A stretch of DNA of 64,000 bases from Ciona savignyi (Eukaryota; Chordata; Ascidiacea; Phlebobranchia; Cionidae), in the NCBI GenBank assembly GCA_000149265.1, contig CH003021.1:372001-436000 (forward strand). The letters run 5' to 3'. The notes beneath the pieces were generated by a model that was not told the origin of the DNA, did not search any database, and saw nothing but the letters and a program-made list of their open reading frames with translations. Both the position numbers and the translations under genes were made by a program. Below are positions 20,301 through 31,112 of the stretch, piece after piece (within the stretch, counting starts at the first letter, position 1; each line of letters begins with the position of its first letter).

Positions 20301-22962
20301 TTATTACGAATAGTAATCGCGATTCCCATCCTCAGCTTGATGGACTCTCAGCTCCACAGCTTGCACACGACAAACAGCAGCTCAGTCAACTCGTCAGTGA
20401 GCATTCTCAAACTAACAGTAAGTTATTCATTCAACCCTTCATTGTATAACTTACTGAAATCCCTTATTTTAACTGACATTTTTTATTTGACCAAAGAAAC
20501 GAGCTGGATTCCTATACGTTGAGAAAAAAAGTAAATTACCTGTTGATTGCTTGCTATAATCACTTAACACTTGCCATATTTGCCCACACCTCATGCTCCT
20601 CGTTTTTGTTTAATCTTCAGCCGATCTCTCTTCGCGCGTATCGGAGCTCGAAGCGTCTCTCCTCGAGTCACGTGATGCCCATTATCGTGACGTCACCGCG
20701 ATGGAGCAGAAACACGAAGCGGATATGACGTTGGTGAAAAACCAGCTCAACGACTTGACCCAGCGATTAGAAAAAGAGGTTTGTTAAACGGGAGTTTTAA
20801 AATATCGCCGTATCACTGGTTATGGCAGTTTGTATATTATTCTCTCATTTTTTAGTATAACAACGCTTTATATATAGAAAGAACAACAAGAGCACGTGAT
20901 AACTGCCATGAAGGAATCACACTCCAAAGCGATTAATGGTAAGATGTGTTTTTTCTAAAATTACTTATTGAAATACAGCAACCGATAATTGTATATATTG
21001 TGAATTGCCCACTACCCCAAAATGGTAAACAAAACTTGTGAGCTTAAACGGTTACTACCTACAGGGATATGTATTAGTCAATATAAACAACGCCATTAAC
21101 ACCGTGTATTTCGTTTAACAGCAATGGAAAATGACCACGAAACAGCTGTCGCTGACCTTCATCACCCAGTGGGCGCAAGAGCGCGAGGAAATCGAACAAG
21201 AGACAAATGAGCTACGAGAAAAAATGGACGAGAAAGTCCAAGAAAGAGTTCAGGTAAATTTTAACCGTTTTACAGTACACTTGACTATAAATAGGTAGAC
21301 TTATACTTGAAAGCCGGAAATTCAGTCAAAATCATTGCATCGTCCTGTTTATGCTACCCTGTTTCCCTTCACTTCATAAGTTTTTACAAAACTCCAGGTT
21401 GTTTTAAACAAGATTCGCAAGCTGGATGTCTGGCCTCACTTGACGCCATCATTATGAACTGTCACTAACCACATATTAGTGTTGTCAGCACACGCAGTGA
21501 TAAAAGTTCGTTGCAGGAGTTAGTCCAGCCCTATATCAGCGCGCACGAGGAGAACAAAAGCCTGCGCTCTGTATTAGAAATGAAGAACGCTGAACACCAC
21601 AAGCTGCTGCTCGAGGTAGAACTTTACTTGTTAATCATTACGTATATTGTCTTCAAAGTGCAAACTAGTGTTACCAACTGATTAAATTTTGCCGCGGTAA
21701 TGGCATTTACATATTTGTTTTTACATTGCCGCGTGTTAACAACTAGCGTGTCGCCCTTCATTGCTTGTTTCACCTCAGTATTTTAACGGGGAACTGCCGG
21801 ATATTTTTTTTTATTTTTTTAGCCATTGTGCCTTTCTTGAAAAACTTAATAATCGAAAGTCTAACACATTTGCTTTGTTCGGCATTTACACAGGGTTATT
21901 ACGTCACGGATAATAAATTAGACTCCAACGATCGGCTGCGAAATGCAAAGTAGGGCCTAAATCTGTATGGTAGAAACACTAGAAGGCACTTATTCCTATA
22001 TAGTTTTTTTCGAGCTGGTATAATCAAAATCCCCCGTTCACGTCTGGTCAAAAAGTTTCTTTAACGATACCAAACATGACTTTGATAGATTGAACTAAAA
22101 ATAGGAACGTTATCATTCACAAAACGCTACCGATGGTCCCGGTAACCCGTTGTAAGGCAGTGAACACTATGTGAAATAACTGATAAAATCCTACAACAAT
22201 GGCATTGCTAAAATCGAAAATTAACAAAATATCAACCTCCATGTTTTCCAGATGTCGCAACAATCCGACCTTCACGCGGAACTACGAACTTACAGGGATC
22301 AGATTATCTCGCTGCAGCAGAAAAACGAAGACCTTCGAACTCAGATTCAGGAAAGAAATGCAGAATATAGGTTGGTTGTAGAATTCATTCTTTTTATTTT
22401 AGGGTTTAATGGCCACGTCACTTCTCCCGTTATACCGTGTGTATTTACTGACCTGTTTAAACTACTGTCATTTGCAGTTATTATCCAGCCTCATTTTTAA
22501 ATAAATGTGCTATTTTTCTTTAATGTAATAAATAAGCAAAAATATAGCCTTAACTATTAATCGCCAATTTTGAAGCTCATAATACATTCAATTAGAACAA
22601 TATCGATATTTTTAAATTAAAAAAATTCTTCTATTATTTGCGTTTTTTCTTCTCGCACCAGGGTGGTGAAGTCGGAGTCCGATCAACTTCGACAGAGTTG
22701 CGAGGATCAACAACACTCGATGAGGAGCCAACAGCAGCGAATCGAGGAGCTCAGCTACCGACTCGCGTCACCCAGCACTTCACCTGCCTCACCTTTCAAC
22801 CCCGTGTTCACACAGTCCCCCACCCAGTCCAACGACACCAGCAGTCCTTTCGGCAACGGTCCTTTCGGCAGGAAGACGTCCGAACGGGGCCACTCGTCGC
22901 TCGCGAGCAACGAGCACAGATCGCCGATCACCACCACACCAAAGTGCGAAGGCCGAACGTAG
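8358..22962 (+). CDS. MTUS1/MTUS2-like microtubule-associated coiled-coil protein
   Basis: Exons of the longest form that starts here: 8358-8429, 10332-10446, 10745-10810, 11087-11212, 15658-15795, 16522-16647, 17194-17294, 20336-20417, 20621-20778, 20878-20938, 21122-21253, 21517-21615, 22252-22370 and 22662-22962 (TAG). The product is 564 residues if one surplus base in exon 21122-21253 is ignored. The N-terminal half is basic and Ser/Pro-rich with recurring LRKPL(S/T) blocks, typical of microtubule-binding linkers. Exon 16522 contains SSIP, an SxIP EB1-binding motif. From exon 20336 onward the protein is a long heptad-rich coiled coil (SELEASLLESRDAHY, EENKSLRSVLEMKN) ending IEELSYRL plus a Ser/Pro tail. 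The 'SLRxVLExKN' block and the tail resemble ATIP/TIP150 C-termini as I remember them; vertebrate MTUS1 also uses alternative promoters. Family call fairly confident; orthology to MTUS1 versus MTUS2 cannot be settled. AATAAA signals lie at 23509, 23596, 23636 and 23654. Confidence 0.75.
12312..12432 (+). CDS. alternative first coding exon (MTEMAKIH...) of the MTUS-like gene
   Basis: An ATG opens 40 codons plus one base, then GCAG|GTCAGA, a phase-1 donor. That phase fits the acceptor at 15658, giving a 478-residue isoform once the downstream surplus base is set aside. The segment has two parts: a Thr/Pro-rich start, then a basic CARMRRMIGRRQESNE stretch. It sits in the long intron after 11212, has no acceptor of its own that fits, and begins with ATG, so I read it as a separate promoter's first exon. 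The alternative is chance; transcript data would decide. Confidence 0.5.
13451..13733. mobile_element. hAT-type MITE with 8-bp target duplication
   Basis: A 283-bp element in an intron of the MTUS-like gene. It begins CAGGGCTGGCCAATCC and ends GGTTGGCCACCCCTG, terminal inverted repeats with two mismatches in the first 16 positions. A perfect 8-bp direct repeat, CTTTAGCA, flanks it at 13443-13450 and 13734-13741. It has no transposase. It landed just before a sequence with a tRNA-like B box (GGGTTCTAAC at 13790-13799), so the site may be a nested insertion next to an older SINE-like repeat. Confidence 0.9.
14082..14157 (+). CDS. alternative first coding exon (MDRRRKAAKS...) of the MTUS-like gene
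   Basis: An ATG opens 25 codons plus one base, ending GCTG|GTACGT, a consensus-like phase-1 donor that suits the acceptor at 15658 (463-residue isoform). The first eleven residues are strongly basic (MDRRRKAAKSS), followed by an aromatic stretch (DWMICYNSV). Its size and phase match the candidate at 15362. The repeated pattern of ATG, short exon and phase-1 donor is the main support; no domain can be named. Confidence 0.55.
15362..15437 (+). CDS. alternative first coding exon (MRSSRTQQL...) of the MTUS-like gene
   Basis: An ATG opens 25 codons plus one base, ending ATAG|GTAAGC, a strong phase-1 donor. The next acceptor in the gene (15658) is only 220 bases away and also phase 1, giving a 463-residue isoform. 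It has the same length as the 14082 exon but no obvious sequence relation: basic N-terminus, then an acidic and aromatic end (HYESYSGVEFPDH). This is the best supported of the phase-1 alternatives because of its strong donor and short intron. Confidence 0.6.
16289..16395 (+). mobile_element. tRNA-derived SINE copy
   Basis: This copy reads 'acggtcgggtagctgaatgg', then 'ttaacgcgac', and ends 'attcgaaattaagccctgttaaaa'. It shares head, tail and spacing with copies at 25056-25181 (minus strand) and 54159-54269. The head matches a tRNA A box (TRGYnnAnTGG) and the 'ATTCGAAATTA' block resembles a degraded B box. It lies in an intron of the MTUS-like gene. I could not find a clean target duplication. 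Confidence 0.65.
18820..18897 (+). CDS. alternative first coding exon MGANCSKS, predicted lipid-anchored isoform
   Basis: An ATG opens exactly 26 codons ending ACAAAG|GTGAGT, a perfect donor in phase 0. That matches the acceptor at 20336 and not the phase-1 acceptors upstream. The peptide MGANCSKSRTRALTCCCC begins with the classical N-myristoylation signature (Gly2, Ser6, Lys7), has a cysteine at position 5 and a run of four cysteines (15-18), then basic residues. Such ends are usually myristoylated and palmitoylated and sit at the plasma membrane or Golgi. The resulting isoform would be about 342 residues: essentially the coiled coil and tail, without the basic segment or the SxIP motif. A short upstream ATG (18788) is out of frame and closes at once. 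Confidence 0.7.
19229..19520. repeat. tandem duplication, about 150-bp period
   Basis: Two diverged copies share 'ggtcatag..aa..tatgaacat', 'gatggaaaaacaa.aaag', 'gtaggattt.tata' and 'tagtgctaagaa'. The matching blocks start at about 19229 and 19386. It lies in an intron of the MTUS-like gene and contains no coding sequence that I recognise. Confidence 0.7.
19855..19980 (+). CDS. alternative first coding exon with hydrophobic helix (MSSNFNASD...)
   Basis: An ATG opens exactly 42 codons ending GCTTGG|GTGGGT, a phase-0 donor compatible with the acceptor at 20336 (358-residue isoform). Residues 1-20 are polar; residues 22-42 (WTALCFAAAAALRLAECVFAW) form a helix-prone hydrophobic stretch broken by one Arg and one Glu, so it may be a membrane or amphipathic anchor. 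Phase and position match the MGANCSKS exon. The donor is weaker (GTGGGT) and another GT lies 4 bases downstream, so confidence is moderate. Confidence 0.45.
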
Positions 22963-23700
22963 CTGCAGTGTTCCCGCACCTCGAAATCAGTGTTTCCGTT
23001 TTGAAATCTATCTTGCACAACAACAAGATGTGGGGCGGCGGCATCCACTGCCTTTAACGGTGCAAAATAAGTTTTCCGACAAATTATTGTGCTCAGTTAA
23101 GATTATTTGTATTTTTCCAATCACGCCCGCTGCAACAAATAACCAAGCGCTTGTTTACTTAGCCCAATTTTCCGCTTTTTATTTTCCACATACGAATTAA
23201 TTTATAATTATAATTTATAAAAATGGTTGGTGCAACCGACACTGTTTATTATTCCTCAGAATTGTCGCCGCGCGGTTATGATAGAGAGCTAGAACGCCTG
23301 GTAATAGAACGCATTAAAAATATCGCTTAAACGCCTTAGTAGGCCGTCACCAGTTAATATAAAATGAGCTCTGTGCCACGCTGTGGTGTAATTTGTTTTT
23401 CAAAGGTGCTAAATTTTGTCTTGTACGTCGGTGACGAATGTCCGTGTTGACCTAGGCAACAAATGCACGCTTACTGATTTAACACCTCGTCGTTATGCAA
23501 AAGAGCTAAATAAAACACGATCTCTGCACTTAGTTTTTTTTCCGAGTAATTATCAAGAAATAGGTGAATTAAAGACTAAAAAAGTGTGCAATCTAAATAA
23601 ATAACAAGGGCCAGTTGAAAGGTGAATTAAAGCTTAATAAAGTGTGCAATCTAAATAAATAACAAGGGCCAGTTGAACTACATGTATGTCTGTACTTTTA
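22963..23700 (+). other. 3' UTR of the MTUS-like gene with polyadenylation signals
   Basis: After the TAG at 22960-22962 no further acceptor is needed. AATAAA hexamers at 23509-23514, 23596-23601, 23636-23641 and 23654-23659 are the likely cleavage signals. Two of these lie within a 58-bp duplication, so polyadenylation signals here have been copied. Confidence 0.6.
23562..23677. repeat. 58-bp tandem duplication in the 3' UTR
   Basis: Units run 23562-23619 and 23620-23677. Both contain 'ggtgaattaaag', 'agtgtgcaatctaaataaat' and 'aacaagggccagttgaa'; they differ at only a few bases. Each carries an AATAAA. The high identity means a recent duplication. Confidence 0.92.
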
Positions 23701-25055
23701 TGGCAAGCTGAAATATTGCAATTCGAATAATTTAGCTGGTCTTGTGTCATTTGACTAGGCATTGAACGGTCGTTGCTTGAAGTCAGTGGCTTTGATGTAC
23801 TCCTTCCATTTCCCATTAACGTGAGTAGGCTATAGGAGGCGTTCAACTAATTATTTTCCCTATCTCTCCAATGCAAACTGACCTCACAAAAACGACTGTC
23901 ACTCAAAATCCTGACATAGGAAGTCTTAGATTTTTTTACAATTTAAAATTGAAGCTTGGATCTGCAACCTAAACTCAAAACCCTACAAAATTTTGTTTAA
24001 AAATTTTGAGCCCATACCCCTTCGTACATCGGCAACTTTTTTTCCAACAAAACAGCTAGCAGATGCACATTCAACACCTTTATTTTACAAAGCACTGCTC
24101 CACGATTACAAAACTTTACAGCTAAACGAGAACACCGGCGCGCAGCCTAGCACATGCTGCTTTCAACAAAACAAACATTGGGGAATCACCACCATTGTTA
24201 CTCAGCAAAACACTCGTTTAAAAACAATGACTCATGGAGGGTACCACTCGTCACATCCTGCCGTTCATAGAGGTCTTAATTGGTTATACGCCATCTATAG
24301 GCCTTTTTATCTTCCACATGTAGCTTATTTTTTTCCAAGAGTGAACTGTTTCCGGTATTTCATTGAGTACTTTCTTAATTACATAAACAGATTTATAGGA
24401 CAAGCTAAAATATTACAATGTAGCTAGTCTTGTGTCATTTGAAATGCAGCTTATTTTCGCAAAAGTTTTACAAACGGTTTTGGTTATGCCGTTGTGTGGT
24501 TTACACAAAAAGGACAGGGTGGTTCTCCAATTTTACGTGCACGATTCAGAACCTCGTAACTGACGACTTGAACCCAAACAATTAATGCCACCACGAGAAG
24601 GAGTAGTTTCCCTATACAAAAGAAGTAAGTTTTCCTGTATTATTGAACTCTTGCATAACTAAGAATCTTGGCATCGCTTGTATTAAAGTAGACGCGCGGG
24701 TCCGAGTTTACAATCCTGTGGTTTACGCCCAACATTATAATGCATGATATTCTACTGTTTATGTGTTCTAATCTCCTGCTTTAGAAAATAAATTTTGTCT
24801 TGTCTTTAAAATTGTTGGGTATATCGTGTTATTACCAATAATTTCCGTTGAGATTTAGTGATTAACGTTTATCAGCATATGCACAACACAGCTATATATC
24901 CTTATGGCGCTCGTCCTTGTCGTCAGTGGTATTGGACGTCTACAAATTAAGCGCAGTTAAAAGATATAGTGAAAAGAATGAAAAATAGTAAATAGAGGTC
25001 TCGAGATGCTGTTCCTTTTATAGAAAGTTTATGGTTTATATTTAATTCTTGTACT

Positions 25056-25181
25056 TTTTCACCGAGTTTAGTTTCGAACTTATGATGGGCTATGTTATGG
25101 CTCCCCATTAAAACCGTTTTGATTTACACATTAAGCGATATTATGAACCTCTCGCGTTAACCATTCGGCCACATGACCGTT
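25056..25181 (-). mobile_element. tRNA-derived SINE copy, reverse orientation
   Basis: Read on the minus strand it starts 'aacggtcatgtggccgaatgg', continues 'ttaacgcgag' and ends 'agttcgaaactaaactcggtgaaaa'. Head and tail match the SINE copies at 16289 and 54159. The central part is longer and diverged. It looks like an old copy; I see no clear target duplication. Confidence 0.65.
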
Positions 25182-27886
25182 AAACTGTGTTGCATTGATG
25201 TTGTGCTGGTCGGCAAATATGACATTTTAATGAATTTCAATAATTAATTGAACTGTATATGCAGACGCCTTATACTTTTAGCAATTTACATATAAAATAA
25301 TCAATTAAAAATGCTCTGACTCTCTCTAAGTTTGTGAAGTCTAAAAGTCAGGTCGCTTCAGTCTGACTCTCTTCTCACCCCAGGTCCACAGAAATCGAAC
25401 ACTCTCAAATTAGTAAAATTATTTTCCTTCAAACTATTGTGAATTTTTAACATTTTGTGAGTTGCAAATGCCAATAAAAGAGAGTAATTTGAAGTTGATC
25501 GTTTTATTCCAGCTTATATTTACCCAAAATCCGTCAGGTAAGTTAATTAATATGTATGTCTATTTATGACTTCTGTTTATATTTCGCTTTCGTTTAGTAA
25601 AACATCGCTATAATCTCCGGTTTCCCTGGATTGTATTCCGCTATCATATCCTACTGTTGCCCCGTATTATCCCTCATGTAAACAGCAGTATCTCCTTCAG
25701 GATGTGTTTGTCCTTAAAATGTCAGTTAAAAGTCCAATAAGTGTGTCGTGCGCCATGAAAAGGAAGTCTAAACGTTTAGTTTTCGGATTTTTTGTCGGCA
25801 CGCACCCTCCATGCTAACACAGACATGATTTCGGTTGGTTAATTGTTTAACATTTTACAATAAAGGTTACCTATTATAACGTCAATTGGTAAACAAGTAT
25901 ATATAGTACAAACGTGCATGTGAAGTTTATATATGTGTAAGTACGTTTTGACTATAGGGCATAATACACGTTTATAATGATATTCTTAATGTGTAACCGA
26001 AAACTCTTGCATGAAATATGTTGAACCCGCGAAATAAAACATGCGATAAAGATTGCGTTGGTAACTAACATTCTTAAAACAACTTTATTGGGGTCGTTGG
26101 TACAAAGTGAATTGACCGTCGTTCTAGTCTACAGATTAACATTTTGTTTTTCATTTTTTTGCTGCTTCAGTTATTAAATTAACAATTTACACGCAACAGC
26201 TACTACATCTCTAAGAAATGAAGTTGAGCGTTTTTATATCAGTCTGAGCACATCTGCTTTATATTTTGTGTTGATACGGTGCTTTAAACTTGCGTCCACT
26301 ATTGATAAAATCCTTTATTTTTACTCGGTTGTCTTTGCTTAACATTTGATCCCGTTGTCTCTACAGCATCTCGTAGGCGGAAATTAGCTTCCACTGCTGA
26401 GAATATGTGATTTACAAGCTCTATTCACGTCACGGTTTACTCGAGACTGTTGTCAATATGTCGCGTGTCGTTGCACCCAGTTGAGCATAAACACAGCAGG
26501 GCGGTATACAACGTTGTGGCTTCCATTGAATAAACTGTTATTTCGTTAGAAATCCGTTCCTTCAGCGTGATATACAACACCGGGTCAACAGAGAAAAGGC
26601 TTGTTTTTGCGATTCTGGCGTACTTGTGAAATAATATTGCGTCTTATTATACTATACACACACTTAACGCCTTCTATGTAATATAATTACTTCTTAATCC
26701 CTACAATTGTGAAAGGAAAATGCAATCTTCAGATTAAAGGCGTTGAATACGTAATTTTAGGGATTATTACCGGTTGGTAGATACGGCTGTTGCAGCATGC
26801 TAGACAAATGATGTGTTTGAATAAAAGATAACACCCCAATCTCTTTTTAAGCAGAATTGTTTGCGGAGGTAATCCGTTCTAATGGGCGTCGCAAATGTAT
26901 CAGAGCTATAACGCCGTTTCGACAAGCTATCGCTTGCGTCACTTTTGGCATTTAAAATCTTAACAAAACTGTATATCAGTGTGCGCATTCTACACCACAC
27001 CTAAAGGTCCTAATTCTTTTTGATGGGTGAGAAACAGGTAATGCCATTAAAATAGTGTTCACCACTATGTTAATTTGCCATAAAACTGTTAATTTTAAAA
27101 ACTGGAATCAAACGGTTTTAGTCGACTCAAAGACAGTTTAGGCTTTGCCGTGATCTACGTAAGCATTGCTTGGGTCGCTGGACCGAATTTCAAAATTAAG
27201 GGTAGCGGGCCAAACAGCATAGCTGTCCACCATAATTTAAAATTTCGATCAAACAGTTGGCGAAATTGGTGAACAATCAATATAGACTTAATTCACTGCC
27301 GAAATTGGACAATGGCGAGTGAGTTTAGTTAGTTGTCCATTTGTCAAATCGGCCGGTTCTGGTGGAAGAGATGGTTTAAAATACTTGCATTTACAATTGT
27401 TTTTAGGCCTATCGTTTTCCACCTACAAAACGCAGTATTAACGGCTGTGTTAAGGATATTACACTGAACTGTGTGGCATACTACATATATAACCGATACT
27501 GATTCACACGGACCAACATTGAAGCACATGTACAGGGCATTATTGTCGCCACAACGTTCCGTGCACTTTAAATCCAATGTAGCCTAACGACCTCCCGGGC
27601 TTAGCAATGTCCAAAGGGGGGCTGAACAATTGCCGCACAAAGGGGACTAGGTGTTCGACATGTTCTTGGCACAGCGGGTGCAAGTCTATAAAATAAAGCT
27701 TTAAAACTTAAAAACTTCCGCGCCGTTGAATTCTAAATCGTTCGGGATTTCAGTCCTTTTTAACCAGCGCATTGAGCTATAAAAATACATGTTATGTTCA
27801 GGTTTTTGTCCTTCAATACGTCCAAGGATTTAAGAAAAAATACCATGTTTTTTATCACTGCTTCTTTTGCACTTTGTGGGACATTT

Positions 27887-28050
27887 TGTCTTCCTTTTAT
27901 AATTAAAGTAAATACTAAAATCTTCAAATGGAAAGTTTTCCTATACGAACCTTGTTTTGTTATTGAACATTTTGTCTTCGTTTCATAATTGAAGTGAATA
28001 CTAAAATATTCAAACGGAAAGTTTTCTTATATACGAACCTTGTTTTGTAA
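27887..28050. repeat. tandem duplication, about 86-bp period
   Basis: The blocks 'tgtcttc.ttt.ataatt.aagt.aatactaaaat' and 'tatacgaaccttgttttgt' occur twice, at about 27887 and 27971. The copies have diverged modestly. Non-coding. Confidence 0.75.
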
Positions 28051-29223
28051 CCCGCTTTTTTGTTTTTGGGGAAACAATCCTAATGAGTGGCTTATTAAGA
28101 TCTAATGATTAGAATACTTGTTTTGGCAATGGGATTGTAGTGCCGAAATCAAAGTTCGCAACCGCAGGAAGATTAAGAGTCAATTTAAATCAAACGAGCT
28201 CAATTAGATCTCTGACAATGCTTTCCCCCCGCGACGAATAATCAAAGTCCAAACCGCGGTCGCAACTAATGCATAATGACGTAACAAATGCTCATGTTTC
28301 CGCCGCAGTCCATGTTTTAGAAGCTGTCGCGTGCTGCCAGCATTCATTATCCGCTGATACGTGTGATCAAATCTTTGCATTAGACATTTCGTGCTCCTTT
28401 TATCCGTAACATTAGCGGTGAAATCCAACAACACAAAGGGCGGGCCATCTGTCACCATTTCGTATAACATTACACCGCATTACCACTTGCCAGTGTGCAT
28501 GCGAAACAATCCTTCACTTCCAATATTCCATTTACAGGGAAAATCGCAATGTATTTGTTCACCGAATTTGTACAGGATCGGCCGAGGTATTTGTCGGTGA
28601 TTCTTACAATCTATCCCTCTATAATGTGACAGCGGCGACGGTAGGCCCTCTGTACTGCAGTACTAGACGCCAAATTGGTCATTATTTTGTGGACAGCACA
28701 GCCCGATAAGCCTGCTGTGGTCAAGCCCGATTTCACTTGATCGGCAGTGCGCATGGGTTTGCTAACCTTTCAAAATGCTCAATGTTTTCAAACGTCGCCA
28801 CGGTGGGTTAACCGTTTTAAACCGACTGGGTGGCGAGTGTACTTAGTCCGATCATATCTCAAGCGTCGGGTATTTAGCGCTAAGTGCCGTTTTATTGTCG
28901 GCACGTTGTGGAAATCCATATCACGTTTTTATGGAGTGCGTTGTTTTAATAAACAGGCTTACTTTGTCGAAAAATGGTTCTCCTAGATTTATTTTTGTTT
29001 TGAATAAAGTTATATCGCACATCAGTTTTATACACGAGAAAAAAATCCAAACTAATAATGGAATCGGTACACAGTTCAATGTCCCAAGTGAACCAAGTGG
29101 ATTTACATTAAGTCCACGCAAGTCGATGACAATTTATGGCCGCAGTTCGTCACTATTTAAGCTCTAAATGTGATTTACTAATTCTGTCAAAACGCAACGC
29201 GAGATCGTACTTCACCTGCAGTG

Positions 29224-29231
29224 TGACGTCA
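29224..29231. promoter_or_regulatory. perfect CRE palindrome TGACGTCA
   Basis: An exact 8-bp CREB/ATF consensus in non-coding sequence, followed at once by CAATTG, an E-box-like CANNTG. One such octamer is expected by chance about every 65 kb in random sequence, so this is only suggestive. Confidence 0.35.
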
Positions 29232-31104
29232 CAATTGCAAAAAAAGGAAGTGCGATATCACATAACAGTAATCATGGCCTCTTTAAGAAACTTGATGCCG
29301 TTGGACTGGTCGTCCGTAAACTTCGAAACTCTGTATCCGAGCCACTGTTATATAACGTGGCCTACTTAACTTCCATACCGAATTGAGAGGAAACTGGCGT
29401 GAAATTAAACTTAAATTGGCGTAGCGCCATGTTAGTCCATTTCGACGATTATCTTCTTATAAACGATTGGTTCACGGTGTCAATTTAATAATTACCGTGA
29501 TTAATCGTTTCAGCTTTTATATATTGGCATCACTGCTTCTTGTCGTATTTAGAACTGGCCGGCCTCGCACTATCAATTCGTATCAGTATCAAATTAATAT
29601 TTCAAATTGTATACGTCTTACTTAAAAGAAGTGCAAATTAGAATAAGAATTTGCAACTGAAAAATGTGCCAAACGTTTGTCGATTAAAGATGAAATATAA
29701 TATTCAGTGAGTTACGACCCAAAGCTACGAATGTTATTTTTTAAGTTGTGTTTGGGAAAAATCGCGGCTCGATCTTAATTAGCCCGTCTTTGAGGGTCTT
29801 GTTTATCATTCGGATACAGCTTGAAAGAAACAAACAGACTTTGCCGCTCTTACTTGTTTTAGAACATCGGACCATTGTTTTGTCACAAAAGAAGCGCGCG
29901 AGACAATCTCTTCCATTCGGAAGCGACAGAAGTTACCATGTTGTCAAACTGTTTTACATTTTCACATAACATGAGGTAGGTTATAATTTGTCTGCTTTAA
30001 CTTGGCACGTATAAAAGCTCGTATCGCGCAAATCGAATTCATTATTAACGCAACCCGGTAACATTAAACTCGGTCGAGAGATTAAAGAGATTGCAAATTG
30101 CAGGGTATCATCTGAAATATTTAAAACGTGTGATATGTGCCGTAAACAGGCGCACCTTGAAAGCATAGCATCGGTGAGTTTAGTTTCAATGTAAGAGAAT
30201 ATGGCCGAGGCGAAAGGAATATGTCCAATTAGAAGCGCTGGGGAGTTGTGCACGCGAAGGTTATCAGCTAGTTTTGTTCGGGAGAAAGAAAAAGTCGGGT
30301 TTTCAGTCATGTAGGAGAGAGAGCGACCGAGCTATTTCAGTACAGGTCGCGCTTGTTGTACGGTGCGAATCCGTCAGTGTTCCTTCGACAAGTTATGCGA
30401 AAATATGTCGTTGCTTATTGGATTAAGAATGCGAATTTCGCGCCTGCATACTCAGAAAGTGTATAAGCCAAGAATATAAATTCTTAAGTAAGGAAAGTAT
30501 AAAAATGCTGGGTTATTACAGGAGCGACCGAAAACATGTAAACTACATTTCAAACAAATAAGTTTAAATGCTCAGTTGGTGTAGATTTCAGAGTAGATTA
30601 AGAAATATTGCTTGATTACTAAGTGGTCTGTGTGTACCCAACTGTTTGAACTGCATGCTTGTCTACGGGATCTATCCAAATCTACTTGTACAAACAACTC
30701 GACCGGTCGTAAACCCACAGACTATTAAAATACGAGACGCGAGTAATTAATATGTATAAGCCGGGTGGGCTGCAAGTTCACCGGTCTCAAGGGATCTTAA
30801 GCTTACCGCTTATCAATATTGTAAAGCTGGGTCGCGAGGGAGCCCGCTCCGTATTTCCGGATTATTTGCATGCTGGAGAGAAGTCTTCCGAGCCGATTGG
30901 CATTGCAAATAAGTCGGATATAATGCGATTATACGGAGAGCAATTAATCGAAATAATATTGCGGACTTAATTTGAGTTCGTTTAGAATTAAATGTCGGTG
31001 GGATATTGAGCCTTACTGGGGAGTAGGAAGGATGAAGTGTGGTGTTTGTGTGCAGTTCTGCTCTGCGGACGGCAGGTGTTAGGCGGTGTTGTCTGTTTGG
31101 GTCG

Positions 31105-31112
31105 TGACGTCA
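31105..31112. promoter_or_regulatory. perfect CRE palindrome TGACGTCA
   Basis: An exact CREB/ATF site about 4.2 kb upstream of the protocadherin A start, in a non-repetitive region. It is the second of three perfect sites in intergenic DNA of this window; the third is at 45931-45938. Confidence 0.35.

Larger units (their letters stand above)
23700..28700. other. intergenic, no supported gene
   Basis: Reading frames here are short, start at random positions and lack splice-linked partners or family motifs. The stretch holds a SINE on the minus strand (25056-25181) and a tandem repeat (27887-28050). I see no RNA gene. Any regulatory role is unproven. Confidence 0.5.

Noticed and set aside
21122-21253. 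Reading the whole exon in the second frame, which is open throughout
   Set aside because: That frame does not match the incoming phase from 20938 and its first part (WKMTTKQLSLTF) is not coiled coil, unlike the first part of the spliced frame. A one-base insertion explains the data better.
23993-24427. 144-residue plus-strand open frame downstream of the MTUS-like gene
   Set aside because: No start context, domain or repeat pattern; composition like the surrounding non-coding DNA.
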